Assembly (NCBI GenBank): GCA_022844345.1
Contig: JALHLU010000004.1
Location: 248,001 to 312,000 of the forward strand
Origin: Hyphomonadaceae bacterium
Lineage (GTDB): Bacteria > Pseudomonadota > Alphaproteobacteria > Caulobacterales > Hyphomonadaceae
Reading direction: 5' to 3'
Length of the DNA: 64,000 nt
The stretch's first letter is position 1. Each line of letters begins with the position of its first letter. Positions 8,503-16,958 of the stretch are shown here, piece after piece. The position numbers and the translations under genes are program-made. The notes beneath the pieces were generated by a model. It was not told the DNA's origin, made no database searches, and was given only the letters and a program-made list of their open reading frames with translations.

Positions 8503-8946
8503 TCAGAATTCTTCGGCAAGCCTATCGAGCGTGGGGGCCCACCCCTGGCGATAACCTTCGATCATGTCGGCTCCATCGAGCCCTGAGACATGCATGGTGA
8601 CTGTCAGCCGGGTTGTTTGTCCCACGGCCTCGAAGTCGATGAAGATCAACGAGGCGGCGCTCACAGCTCCACTCTCGGCGACAGTTTCAGCCACGACGAT
8701 GCGCTGGTCCGGAATGATCTCGAGATAGCGGACGCGCGCGAGAAAGCGCATATCGTCCTTCGGGCCACAGCGGGAGATGTCCTCGCCGCCGACGCGGAAG
8801 TCCGCCTGCTCATAGACGAGGCCTGTGCCGTCAGATGGCTTGCTCCAGCGTTCGCGCGCCTTCGGGTCGCGCCACGCCTCGAAGGCGCGCGCCGGGCTTG
8901 CCTTGTAGGTGCGTTCGAGAATGATGGTTTCCTGCGCCAGCGTCAT
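8503..8946 (-). CDS. SRPBCC (AHSA1-type) domain protein
   Basis: A 147-residue SRPBCC protein related to the next gene downstream. It opens with IILERTYKASPARAFEAWRD and contains FRVGGEDISRCGP. Its ATG overlaps the stop of the ArsR gene (ATGA), so the two are translationally coupled and probably co-regulated. Ligand or reaction unknown. Confidence 0.92.
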   Translation of the reverse strand: MTLAQETIILERTYKASPARAFEAWRDPKARERWSKPSDGTGLVYEQADFRVGGEDISRCGPKDDMRFLARVRYLEIIPDQRIVVAETVAESGAVSAASLIFIDFEAVGQTTRLTVTMHVSGLDGADMIEGYRQGWAPTLDRLAEEF

Positions 8947-9290
8947 TTCGCTACGTCCTTGTCATTCTGGTCTGATGTTTCGTCGAGATATTCGCCCAGG
9001 CGATCGAGCCTGCGCTCCCATAGCTGGCGTCGTTCGGCGATCCATCGCTCTGCCGTCGTCAGCGCCTTGGGTTCGACCTGGCAGGTGCGCACGCGGCCGA
9101 CCTTTTGCGAAGTGACGACGCCGCTCGCTTCCAGCACGGCCAGATGCTGCATCACCGCCGGCAGCGAGATCGACAGCGGCTTTGCGAGTTCGCTCACCGT
9201 TGCCGGCCCGCGCGACAGGCGCTGCACCATTGCGCGTCGCGTCGGATCACTTAGCGCGTGGAAAGTCCGGTCGAGTAAGGCGGCCTGCAT
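8943..9290 (-). CDS. ArsR-family transcriptional repressor
   Basis: A 115-residue winged-helix regulator of the metal-independent ArsR/SdpR type. RTFHALSDPTRRAMVQRL begins the domain, and the recognition helix lies in LSISLPAVMQHLAVLEASG. There is no Cys-rich metal box. ATG 9290 has GGAG 6 nt upstream. A GTG at 9305 is less likely because it lies inside the palindromic operator. It leads the ArsR-SRPBCC-SRPBCC unit and probably represses it together with its own gene. Confidence 0.94.
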   Translation of the reverse strand: MQAALLDRTFHALSDPTRRAMVQRLSRGPATVSELAKPLSISLPAVMQHLAVLEASGVVTSQKVGRVRTCQVEPKALTTAERWIAERRQLWERRLDRLGEYLDETSDQNDKDVAK

Positions 9291-9302
9291 GGCGGGCTCC
9301 AA

Positions 9303-9324
9303 CACTTAATGAAGTGCTTAAGTA
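9303..9324 (-). promoter_or_regulatory. Palindromic operator before the arsR-type gene
   Basis: Two nested dyads lie just upstream of the regulator start: ACTTAA (9304-9309) with TTAAGT (9318-9323), and CACTT (9303-9307) with AAGTG (9312-9316). The palindrome overlaps an alternative GTG start and is where autorepression by an ArsR-family dimer would be expected. Confidence 0.6.
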
Positions 9325-9451
9325 TCATTCCAGCCGACCGGCGCAAGACGTTTGCGTGCAAATTATCGCGGTGGCGATCGTGTGCGGAAAGGCACTGGCA
9401 GCGAACGGCGCCGGCATGCCATTGTCCCGCCGACTCAAACGGGGATGACGG

Positions 9452-9913
9452 ATGTTTCGCACAATGTTCGCGGCTGCGGCCGCGCTTGCCTTTGCCGCAC
9501 CGGCTCTGGCGCAGGATTCGGATCTTCTGATCGGTGATCCCTGGGAGTGCCGCGCGGTCTCGCTGATCGGCGATCCGACCGGTGAGCTTCTGATCATGTT
9601 CGCGGATACCGGCGAAACCTACGTCTCCTTCTACCTGGAGATGCCTATCGAGGACACGCTGATGGCTGTCGAGTTCGACCTTGGCGGCGAGTGGTCGGTC
9701 GATGACGCAACGCTCACCATTCAGACGTCGGATTTTTCCATGGTCAACGCATGGATCGATGGCGAGGAAATGGCCTTCGAGGACATGGAAGCGCTGTCAG
9801 ATGAGCTGGCCATTCAGTTCGCCGAGTATGGCGGCCAGAATGAGATCGCCTTCATCTCGGAGCATGCCCTCGTGCTCGAGGAGCCCGAGACCTCGATCAG
9901 CTGCTGGCGCTAG
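9452..9913 (+). CDS. Secreted hypothetical protein
   Basis: A 153-residue protein with a classical signal peptide (residues 1-20, ending Ala-Leu-Ala). The mature part is acidic and beta-rich with two cysteines, one near residue 33 and one near the C-terminus, that could form a disulfide. GGGGA precedes the ATG. No family is recognised. It is convergent with the MORN gene, whose stop lies 6 nt away. Confidence 0.85.
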   Translation: MFRTMFAAAAALAFAAPALAQDSDLLIGDPWECRAVSLIGDPTGELLIMFADTGETYVSFYLEMPIEDTLMAVEFDLGGEWSVDDATLTIQTSDFSMVNAWIDGEEMAFEDMEALSDELAIQFAEYGGQNEIAFISEHALVLEEPETSISCWR

Positions 9914-9919
9914 CGGCGC

Positions 9920-10993
9920 CTAACTCGCCGGTGCGGGCAGGGCGGCTCGGGGTTCAACCTTGAGCTGCCCGGCCCGTGGCGCATCAGGCGTCCACAGCCA
10001 GCCGCTCCGGCGAACGGGCGCGCCGCTCTTGCCTTCGACGCTGGGGCCGGGTTCGACTTCGCCTTCATAGCGGCGGCCATCGACGGATTCCAGCACGCCA
10101 AGACCGGAGGCTTCATCGCCGCGCCACTGGCCGGACCAGGTCATGCCATCGGCCGATTGGCCAACGCCGTGTCCGCTGCGCCGGCCGTCCGCGAACTCCC
10201 CGCGATAGAACGCGGCAAGCTCTCCCTCGCGATCAAGGAAGGACATCAGGCCCGCCCCGTGCGGCTGCCCGTTCTGTGTTTCGCCGGAATAGAGCGTCGC
10301 CTTGCCCCAGGCGAGCGTGTTGGGATGCCGGGCGGCGGCCTCGATCGCGCGTTGCGCCGCCAGCTGCGCCCGCCAGGCGTGCTCGCGCGCCAGTGTCACC
10401 GTATCGCGCAGGCCGGCGTCGACCGAGGCGAGCGGAAACGCGCTCATATGGTTGACCGCATCCATCTGTCCAAGCCGTGCGGCCAGCGCATCCGCGCGGC
10501 TGCGCTCCGCCACGAGAGAGCTTTCCAGTTTCTTCGCCAGGCGCTCGAATTCATTGCGTTCCAGCTCAAGGCTGTCGCGCGCGCGTTCGGCTTCCCCGGC
10601 GCGGCGGCTCGCTTCGTCAAGGCGAAGCTCAAGGTCTTCCGGCGCAAGGGCGAGGCTGGCCTTGCCCAGCTTCACACGTAATTGCTCAACCAGCCGCGAC
10701 CACCGCTTCGAGCCGCTCTCGATGTCTTCCGCGGTGAGGCGCAACGCCTGGCTGCCCGGCGGAAATTCGCCCGGCCCCGCCTGCACCACAAGATCGCAAC
10801 GCGGCGGCATCGCTGCCCCACCGCCGGCTGAAACCAGGGCCAGCGTGACAGGCGGATTTTCCGGATCGGGATCAACCGCGCTGGCGTCCGCCGTCTCGAC
10901 TTTCAACTCGCCCAGCGCGCGCTCAAGCCGGCGGCGGAATGCGCCGTCGATTTCGGGATCCCAGTAGAGATGAAGTCGGCGCTCGCCCGCCAT
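9920..10993 (-). CDS. Coiled-coil protein with C-terminal MORN-like repeats
   Basis: A 357-residue soluble protein starting at ATG 10993, 11 nt after the stop of the WecG-type gene, with GGGGG upstream. Three parts are visible: an N-terminal alpha/beta-looking domain (about 5-110; strands LHLYW, VTLALVSAG, CDLVVQAG) of unknown family; a charged coiled coil (about 119-178); and a region of MORN-like repeats (about 262-312; YRGEFADGRRSGHGVG, WSGQWRGDEASGLGVL, YEGEV). MORN repeats often bind membranes or partner proteins. With pspF and wecG it forms a three-gene minus-strand unit facing pspA, which suggests, but does not prove, a role in envelope stress. Confidence 0.8.
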   Translation of the reverse strand: MAGERRLHLYWDPEIDGAFRRRLERALGELKVETADASAVDPDPENPPVTLALVSAGGGAAMPPRCDLVVQAGPGEFPPGSQALRLTAEDIESGSKRWSRLVEQLRVKLGKASLALAPEDLELRLDEASRRAGEAERARDSLELERNEFERLAKKLESSLVAERSRADALAARLGQMDAVNHMSAFPLASVDAGLRDTVTLAREHAWRAQLAAQRAIEAAARHPNTLAWGKATLYSGETQNGQPHGAGLMSFLDREGELAAFYRGEFADGRRSGHGVGQSADGMTWSGQWRGDEASGLGVLESVDGRRYEGEVEPGPSVEGKSGAPVRRSGWLWTPDAPRAGQLKVEPRAALPAPAS

Positions 10994-11004
10994 GTCGCCC
11001 CCAG

Positions 11005-11787
11005 CTAGCGGGAGGACACTGCCATGCCTGCTGTCTTGGTGGAAGATCGCTGCCCGGCCTGCCATCTGCGCCAGATGCCGAAAATGCGCGGACCGTCCAC
11101 GATGTAGCGCCGCCACAGACGGCCCGGCTCGGAGCCAAGGCGGTACAGCCATTCGAGGCGCGCCTGCTGCATCCAGCGCGGCGCGCGCCGCGTTTCGCCC
11201 GACAGGAATTCCAGCGCCGCGCCACAGCAGATGGCGACGCCGGTGCATCCGGCTTCGCGGGCTTCCTTCGCGATCATCTCCTGTTGCGGCGAGCCGACGG
11301 CGAGAAAAATGTACTGCGCCGGATTGCGGCGGATGAAGTCGACGCACGCCGCCCGCGCCGTCGCATTGGTGCGCAGGCCATGAGGCGCATCGAACCAGCG
11401 CAGGTTCTTCAGACCGAAGTCTGCGCGAAGCCTGTCTACCTGCGACTGCGTTCCCCCGACAATCAGAACGACATCGTCCGGCCGTATGTGCCCGAGGAAG
11501 AGTATCTCCACGATGTCCGCGCCCGGCGCGCAGGGCAGGGCCAGGTTCGAGACGCGCGCGAAGACTTCGAGGATGCGGCTGTCGCAGAGATTGAGCCACG
11601 CATGGTCATAGAGCGAGCGCAACTCGGGCTGGCTTTCCAGGCGCACCATGTGATCCACATTCGGCGTCGCGACATAGGCGAACGGTCCGCCCCGGCGCGC
11701 GCGGCCGGCCATCGCCTGCGCCGCCATGAAGGCGTCGAGCGGATCGAAATCGAGATCGAGAAAAGACAGGCGCGAAGGTGAGGGCAT
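11005..11787 (-). CDS. WecG/TagA/CpsF-family glycosyltransferase
   Basis: A 260-residue GT26-type glycosyltransferase of the family that transfers sugars (ManNAc, ManNAcA or similar) to undecaprenyl-linked acceptors at the cytoplasmic membrane. Family motifs are ATPNVDHMV near residue 39, VLIVGGTQSQVDRL in the middle, and FLAVGSPQQEM. It lies 20 nt after pspF and 11 nt before the MORN gene, so the three are likely co-transcribed. Exact sugar unknown. Confidence 0.9.
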   Translation of the reverse strand: MPSPSRLSFLDLDFDPLDAFMAAQAMAGRARRGGPFAYVATPNVDHMVRLESQPELRSLYDHAWLNLCDSRILEVFARVSNLALPCAPGADIVEILFLGHIRPDDVVLIVGGTQSQVDRLRADFGLKNLRWFDAPHGLRTNATARAACVDFIRRNPAQYIFLAVGSPQQEMIAKEAREAGCTGVAICCGAALEFLSGETRRAPRWMQQARLEWLYRLGSEPGRLWRRYIVDGPRIFGIWRRWQAGQRSSTKTAGMAVSSR

Positions 11788-11807
11788 CGGATATCCTTGG
11801 CCCGACC

Positions 11808-12941
<1,134 letters not shown>

Positions 12942-12962
12942 GTGGCGAGAAATACCCAATCT

Positions 12963-12977
12963 TGGCGAACTTCGCCA
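12963..12977. promoter_or_regulatory. Candidate PspF upstream activating site
   Basis: A perfect dyad TGGCGAA-C-TTCGCCA lies about 100-115 bp upstream of the sigma-54 promoter, the usual range for an enhancer-binding protein. An A+T-rich stretch (about 13036-13065) between it and the promoter could support DNA bending. It does not resemble the E. coli PspF site. Confidence 0.45.
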
Positions 12978-13075
12978 GATACTTCGTGGCGGTTTTCACC
13001 AGAATTGTGAATCTCGCACCCCTCGAAACTGACAAAACTCAATAATAACAAACGAATGAATGGTTACTCAGAAAC

Positions 13076-13091
13076 TGGCACGCGGGTTGCA
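13076..13091 (+). promoter_or_regulatory. Sigma-54 promoter of the psp operon
   Basis: TGGCAC (13076-13081), a 5-nt spacer and TTGCA (13087-13091) match the -24/-12 consensus, with the GG and GC dinucleotides correctly spaced. It lies about 50 nt before the 46-codon gene and faces away from pspF. This is the promoter type expected for pspA. Confidence 0.9.
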
Positions 13092-13139
13092 TTCTCTGGT
13101 TCATGCCGGGGCTACACCGGCGAAAACAGGAGCTGAGAG

Positions 13140-13280
13140 ATGCGCTACACGGACAGCCGCGATCCCTACGAGAAGCCCAGCCCACTGGGTCGGTTTGGAA
13201 GCTGGCTTGGCCGGAGATCGATCGAGAGCTGGGGATTCTTCATCGCCGGCTTCCTGATCGCGCGCATCTTCTTCTCCTGA
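13140..13280 (+). CDS. 46-residue membrane peptide, first gene of the psp operon
   Basis: A short frame starting at ATG 13140 with GGAG 7 nt upstream. The N-terminal half is polar (MRYTDSRDPYEKPSPLGRF). Residues about 30-46 are a hydrophobic helix (WGFFIAGFLIARIFFS) that ends the protein, giving a likely C-tail-anchored membrane peptide. It is the first gene after the sigma-54 promoter and 80 nt before pspA. No named Psp subunit of this form is known to me. The ribosome binding site, composition and position support it as real. Confidence 0.75.
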   Translation: MRYTDSRDPYEKPSPLGRFGSWLGRRSIESWGFFIAGFLIARIFFS

Positions 13281-13360
13281 CCTCCACCTCCACTTCATCG
13301 GCACACAAGACCACCGACAAGAAGACCAAACCCCGAGAAGGCACTACGAAAGGTTCTGAT

Positions 13361-14074
13361 ATGGGCATTTTCTCCCGTCTGTCTGACATCATCAACTCCA
13401 ACATCAACTCCATGCTGGATAAGGCGGAGGATCCGGAGAAGATCGCCCGCCTGATCATCCAGGAAATGGAAGACTGCCTCGTCGAGGTCCGCTCCGCCGC
13501 TGCGCGGTCGATGGCGGACAAGAAGGAATACGAGCGCGATATCAAGACGCTCGAACAGACCCGTCTCGACTGGACAGCCAAGGCAGAGCTCGCCGTGGAA
13601 AAGGGGCGCGAAGACCTCGCCCGCGGCGCCCTCTCCGCCAAGCAGCGCGCCGAGCGCGAGATCGACAGCCGCCGCCAGGCGCTGACAGCGATCGAGGAAG
13701 TCTCGGTCCGCCGCCAGGACGATCTGGAGAAACTGCAGGCCAAGCTGGACGAAGCGAAAACGAAACATCGTGCGCTGGTCGTCCGCCGCGAAGCCGCCGA
13801 ACAACGCATCGCGATGCGCTCGCGCATCGAGGTCAACAAGGTCGACGAGGCGATGCGCCGCTACGGCCAGATCGAACGCAAGGTCGACGAAATGGAAGCC
13901 TATGCCGATCTGATCAATGTCGGCGATCGTTCGCTCGAAGCGCAGTTCCAGGAACTGGCCGCCGAAGAGTCGATCGAGAAGGAACTGGCCGAGATCAAGC
14001 GCCGCCGCGGTGGTTCGCCGTCGCCGGCTCCTGCTCCGGTTCGCCGGAAAACCGCTGAAGGTGAGGGCGTCTGA
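13361..14074 (+). CDS. pspA: Phage shock protein A
   Basis: PspA/IM30 (ESCRT-III-like) protein that binds stressed inner membrane and inhibits PspF when free. The protein has 237 residues from ATG 13361, with AAAGG 7 nt upstream. The start MGIFSRLSDIINSNINSML is the family's amphipathic N-terminal helix. The rest is almost entirely helical and charged to about residue 215, followed by a disordered Ser/Pro/Ala tail. Its stop overlaps the pspB start by one nucleotide. Confidence 0.97.
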   Translation: MGIFSRLSDIINSNINSMLDKAEDPEKIARLIIQEMEDCLVEVRSAAARSMADKKEYERDIKTLEQTRLDWTAKAELAVEKGREDLARGALSAKQRAEREIDSRRQALTAIEEVSVRRQDDLEKLQAKLDEAKTKHRALVVRREAAEQRIAMRSRIEVNKVDEAMRRYGQIERKVDEMEAYADLINVGDRSLEAQFQELAAEESIEKELAEIKRRRGGSPSPAPAPVRRKTAEGEGV

Positions 14075-14343
14075 TGGAAGCGGAAGCGATCTTCGGGATG
14101 AGCCTCGGCCTTGTGGCCATCATCAGTATCTTCGTGGTGCTGCCGTGGATGATCCTCCACTACATCTCGAAGGCTCGCTCCAACCGCAACCTCACCGAGG
14201 ATGACGAAAGGATGCTCGAGGATCTCTGGCGCTCCGCCCGCACGATGGAGCGCCGCATCGAGACCCTCGAGCGGCTGATCGAACCCGAAAACGCCCCGGT
14301 CCGCCCGCGTCCGACACACTCCACCCGTGGGGACATCAACTAA
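14074..14343 (+). CDS. pspB: Phage shock protein B
   Basis: Small inner-membrane Psp subunit, 89 residues. One N-terminal membrane helix (about 8-30) is followed by LTEDDERMLEDLWRSARTM, typical of PspB, and a coiled coil ERRIETLERLIEPE. It works with PspC to sense envelope stress and recruit PspA. One-nucleotide overlaps on both sides couple it to pspA and pspC. The RIETLERLI segment resembles the tails of the small genes downstream. Confidence 0.95.
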   Translation: MEAEAIFGMSLGLVAIISIFVVLPWMILHYISKARSNRNLTEDDERMLEDLWRSARTMERRIETLERLIEPENAPVRPRPTHSTRGDIN

Positions 14344-14744
14344 TGCGCGACGATTACATCTCCTCCCCGAACCCCAAGCGGCTCTACCGCTCACGCGACA
14401 AGGTCATCGCAGGCGTCTGCGGCGGCATCGCCGACCGGATGGGCTGGGACCCGACCCTCACCCGCATCGCGGCGGCCGTCCTGATGTTCGCCGGCGTTGG
14501 CTTCATCTTCCCGGTCTACCTGGTGGTCTGGGCCATCACGCCCTACCAGCCCTATCGCCCGCGCAACCTGTCGCCGGATGAAGAGCGCTTCTGGACCTCG
14601 GTCTCCGACCGCCCGAAGGAAACCTTCTCCAACATCCGGTACAAGTTCAAGGACATGGACGACCGGCTGGCCCGGATGGAGCGCGCGGTCACTTCCGAGG
14701 AGTGGAAACTCCGCCGCGAATTCCGCGACCTGGAAGGCCACTAG
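14343..14744 (+). CDS. pspC: Phage shock protein C
   Basis: Inner-membrane Psp sensor subunit, 133 residues. The PspC domain occupies about 12-67 (RDKVIAGVCGGIADRMGWD, then a hydrophobic helix). The C-terminus, about 105-133, is a zipper-like tail (DRLARMERAVTSEEWKLRR). The E. coli PspC tail has the same pattern. In this genome the pattern is repeated in seven genes just downstream. Overlaps pspB by one nucleotide. Confidence 0.95.
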   Translation: MRDDYISSPNPKRLYRSRDKVIAGVCGGIADRMGWDPTLTRIAAAVLMFAGVGFIFPVYLVVWAITPYQPYRPRNLSPDEERFWTSVSDRPKETFSNIRYKFKDMDDRLARMERAVTSEEWKLRREFRDLEGH

Positions 14745-14758
14745 ACCAGACTTCTACC

Positions 14759-14802
14759 GGGCGCTGCGGTGATCCTCCTCCTCCCCCCGCGCCGCAGCGC
14801 CC
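14759..14802 (+). other. Hairpin after pspC
   Basis: A perfect 11-bp stem (14759-14769 with 14792-14802) with a 22-nt C-rich loop lies 14 nt after pspC. No U-tract follows, so full termination is unlikely. It could reduce read-through or mark an RNA-processing point between pspABC and the downstream gene array. Confidence 0.45.
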
Positions 14803-14846
14803 GACGACGAACCTACTGAGCCCCAGGAACATAAAAGAGGGACACC

Positions 14847-15092
14847 ATGGCTCGCGGACTTCAGATCAGGCTCGCCTGCGCCGCTTCACTTCTCTGCCTG
14901 GGCCTTGCAGGCCTGATTGCCGGAACGAGGTTTGGCGTCGTCCACCTCAACGCCGGCGACATGACCTTCGTCTTCGGCCCCGGCGAAACGGGACTTACCA
15001 TGGGCATGGTCCCGCGGGGCTGTCCGCCGAATTGCGGCTTCGACATCAACTGGCGCCCGCTGGCGGCGCTGCAGACAGGATCGGGCGGTTAG
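14847..15092 (+). CDS. Small secreted or anchored protein in the psp locus
   Basis: An 81-residue protein with GAGGG upstream of the ATG. Residues about 6-27 are a hydrophobic signal or anchor. The rest is probably periplasmic and holds a CPPNC pair that could be a disulfide or redox motif. It lacks the tail shared by the following seven genes. It ends 4 nt before the next start. No family recognised. Confidence 0.75.
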   Translation: MARGLQIRLACAASLLCLGLAGLIAGTRFGVVHLNAGDMTFVFGPGETGLTMGMVPRGCPPNCGFDINWRPLAALQTGSGG

Positions 15093-15096
15093 GCGC

Positions 15097-15360
15097 ATGG
15101 ACATCACAGGCCTCGTCGCGGTTTCAGCTCCCTTCCTCATGGTCGTGGCCATCGTCTGGCTCGTCCAGAAAGGCAAGAACGACCGTGCCAGAATGCTCTC
15201 CGGAGCCTCACGCCAAGACAACTCCATCATCGGACAGATGCAGCAGCAGATCGATCGCCTGACCGATCGTGTGCAGGTTCTCGAGCGTCTGGTTACAGAC
15301 GACGACCGCCGGCTGTCGCGCGAAATAGATGGCCTGCGTGATCGCCGTCCGCCAGCCTGA
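15097..15360 (+). CDS. PspB-like membrane coiled-coil protein (array member A)
   Basis: An 87-residue protein. One N-terminal helix (about 7-24, VSAPFLMVVAIVWLVQ) is followed by a polar stretch and a heptad-like C-terminus with RVQVLERLVTDDDRRLSREI. The layout is PspB-like and the tail aligns without gaps to the PspC C-terminus. First of seven tail-sharing genes. Its 3' end is close at the nucleotide level to that of the gene at 16051-16329, and both end in Arg/Pro-Pro-Ala, which suggests a recent duplication. Confidence 0.8.
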   Translation: MDITGLVAVSAPFLMVVAIVWLVQKGKNDRARMLSGASRQDNSIIGQMQQQIDRLTDRVQVLERLVTDDDRRLSREIDGLRDRRPPA

Positions 15361-15414
15361 ACGGCCCCTACGCCTGAAGAAGCCTGACAAAGAGCAGGCG
15401 AAGGAGAAACGCCA

Positions 15415-15600
15415 ATGACAAACCCGACCCGGCCGGCCGCAGACTCTCCCTCCCGCGGCGCATCCCCCGATACTCGCGGCGAGACCCAGCCCAAGCCGCG
15501 CTTCCTGGACCCGCGCGAGGGGCGCCGCCCGGCGCTGGGCAATCTCAAGACCGACGAGGAAGCCCGGCTTGCCGCCGAGATCGAGAAACTCCGCGGTTGA
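15415..15600 (+). CDS. Small soluble psp-array protein (member B)
   Basis: A 61-residue protein with AAGGAG before the ATG. It is Pro/Arg-rich and probably disordered for about 42 residues, then ends in LKTDEEARLAAEIEKLRG. This is only the second half of the array tail; the preceding R-x-x-V-L-E heptads are missing. No membrane helix. It is the shortest and most degraded-looking member, but has a good ribosome binding site. Confidence 0.65.
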   Translation: MTNPTRPAADSPSRGASPDTRGETQPKPRFLDPREGRRPALGNLKTDEEARLAAEIEKLRG

Positions 15601-15640
15601 GGTGACCGGCGACTGCCAGGAAAGAGGGGACCACGAGGCG

Positions 15641-16051
15641 ATGTACGACCAGAACTGTGGATACGGGAAAAGCCGCGACGCATCCCGCGCCGAACGCCAG
15701 GCCAAACGTGCAGCATGGCGCGCCCGCTGGGCCGCCCGCCGCGCCGCCCGCGGCGAGTGGGGGCACTTCAAGGACCCGAAATTCTGGGGCCTCGATCCCG
15801 ACAGCATGAAGCAATGGGGCATGGGATTTGGCGAGGAGCCGCACGGCCAGAACGCGGGCCATCACGCGGCGCACGGCCCAGTCCAGAGCGCCGAAGTCGC
15901 CGCCCTCAAGGCCCAGGTCGCCAGCATGGAGAAGACAATCGACTCCATGAACCAGCGCATCATCGTGCTGGAGAAGTTGATGGTTGACGACGAAGCCCGC
16001 ATTGCGCGCGAGATCGATCGCCTGCGCGACAAGCCTGATGGAGGCAAGTGA
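15641..16051 (+). CDS. Soluble Arg-rich psp-array protein (member C)
   Basis: A 136-residue protein from ATG 15641 with GAGG upstream. The N-terminal half is Arg/Ala/Trp-rich (residues about 15-45), then HFKDPKFWGLDPDSMKQWGM and a His-rich stretch. The C-terminus is a coiled coil with RIIVLEKLMVDDEARIAREI, the array tail. There is no membrane helix; the basic region might touch membrane or nucleic acid. Its stop overlaps the next start. Confidence 0.75.
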   Translation: MYDQNCGYGKSRDASRAERQAKRAAWRARWAARRAARGEWGHFKDPKFWGLDPDSMKQWGMGFGEEPHGQNAGHHAAHGPVQSAEVAALKAQVASMEKTIDSMNQRIIVLEKLMVDDEARIAREIDRLRDKPDGGK

Positions 16052-16329
16052 TGGAATGGATCGCAATCGCAGTCCTGATTGGAATTGCCATTGTCCTGTC
16101 GGCGGGCGTGCAGATCGTTCGCATGGGCCTGGCCCACGAGGAAAAGCGCATGGCGCTAAAGGCCGGCATGGGCGATGCCAGCCGGCTCGAACAGATCGTC
16201 GCCTCCAACGAGGCGGAAATGGCGAAGCTGCGCCAGCGCGTCGAAGTGCTGGAGCGTCTGGTGACGGATGACGAGCGCCGGCTGTCGCGCGAGATTTCCG
16301 GCCTCACAAGCGAGAGGCCGCCAGCCTGA
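16051..16329 (+). CDS. PspB-like membrane coiled-coil protein (array member D)
   Basis: A 92-residue protein with GGAGG 6 nt before ATG 16051. A membrane helix (about 3-24, WIAIAVLIGIAIVLSAGVQIV) is followed by a charged helix and the tail RVEVLERLVTDDERRLSREI. Closest relative in the window is member A. Overlaps both neighbours by one nucleotide, so it is translationally coupled. Confidence 0.8.
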   Translation: MEWIAIAVLIGIAIVLSAGVQIVRMGLAHEEKRMALKAGMGDASRLEQIVASNEAEMAKLRQRVEVLERLVTDDERRLSREISGLTSERPPA

Positions 16330-16691
16330 TGAGCGGACGGTTCATATTCGAGACAAAGATCGGCGTGGGGAAAACTATGACGGTCAGAGATCGTAACGAG
16401 GCATGGGACGAGCTGCGCCAGCTGGTTGGCGCAGACGGACCGGCCAGGCAGAAGCCCCGCGACTTCTGGGAAGAGATCTTCGGCTCCGAAGACGCGCTTA
16501 TCTACGACGGCGAAGGCAATGATCGCACCGATCTGTTCCGTGCGCTTGTCGAGCGGCTGGACCAGACGACCCGCATCGCCGAAGGTCTGGCAGAACGTGT
16601 CGCCGTGCTCGAGCGGCTGGCCGTGCAGGACGAGGCCCGCATTGCGCTTGAAATCGAGAAGCTGCGCCACGCAAAGGACACTGCATCATGA
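16329..16691 (+). CDS. Soluble psp-array protein (member E)
   Basis: A 120-residue protein if started at the coupled ATG 16329. ATG 16377, with GGGGA upstream, would give 104 residues. There is no membrane helix. The middle (FWEEIFGSEDALIYDGEGND) is acidic and aromatic and unlike the other members. The C-terminus carries the tail RVAVLERLAVQDEARIALEI. Its stop overlaps the next start by 4 nt. Confidence 0.75.
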   Translation: MSGRFIFETKIGVGKTMTVRDRNEAWDELRQLVGADGPARQKPRDFWEEIFGSEDALIYDGEGNDRTDLFRALVERLDQTTRIAEGLAERVAVLERLAVQDEARIALEIEKLRHAKDTAS

Positions 16692-16954
16692 ACGACATGG
16701 GCGTTCTGATCCCGATCATGGGCATCATGTGCGGCATCATCGCGATCATCACGAGCGCCTGGTTGCGCTCGCAGAAGATGAAACTCGACATGGCGCGCGA
16801 AAATCGGGCCGCAGGCGCATCCGATGCGGAAGTGATGAGCGAGATCCAGCGGCTCAAGGAACGCGTCGCCGTTCTCGAGAAACTGGCCACTGACGACGAC
16901 CGCAAGCTCGCTGGCGAGATCGATCGCCTGCGTGGCGATGATCTGAGGAGATAG
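16688..16954 (+). CDS. PspB-like membrane coiled-coil protein (array member F)
   Basis: An 88-residue protein. A membrane helix (about 4-26, MGVLIPIMGIMCGIIAIITS) is followed by a charged linker and the tail RVAVLEKLATDDDRKLAGEI. Same layout as PspB and members A, D and G. ATGA overlap with the previous gene. Confidence 0.8.
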   Translation: MNDMGVLIPIMGIMCGIIAIITSAWLRSQKMKLDMARENRAAGASDAEVMSEIQRLKERVAVLEKLATDDDRKLAGEIDRLRGDDLRR

Positions 16955-16958
16955 CCAG

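Noticed and set aside
9920-11599. Upstream extension of the MORN protein to 559 residues
   Set aside because: The extra 200 residues run out of frame through the WecG-type gene and are Arg-rich shadow sequence. ATG 10993 has a good ribosome binding site.
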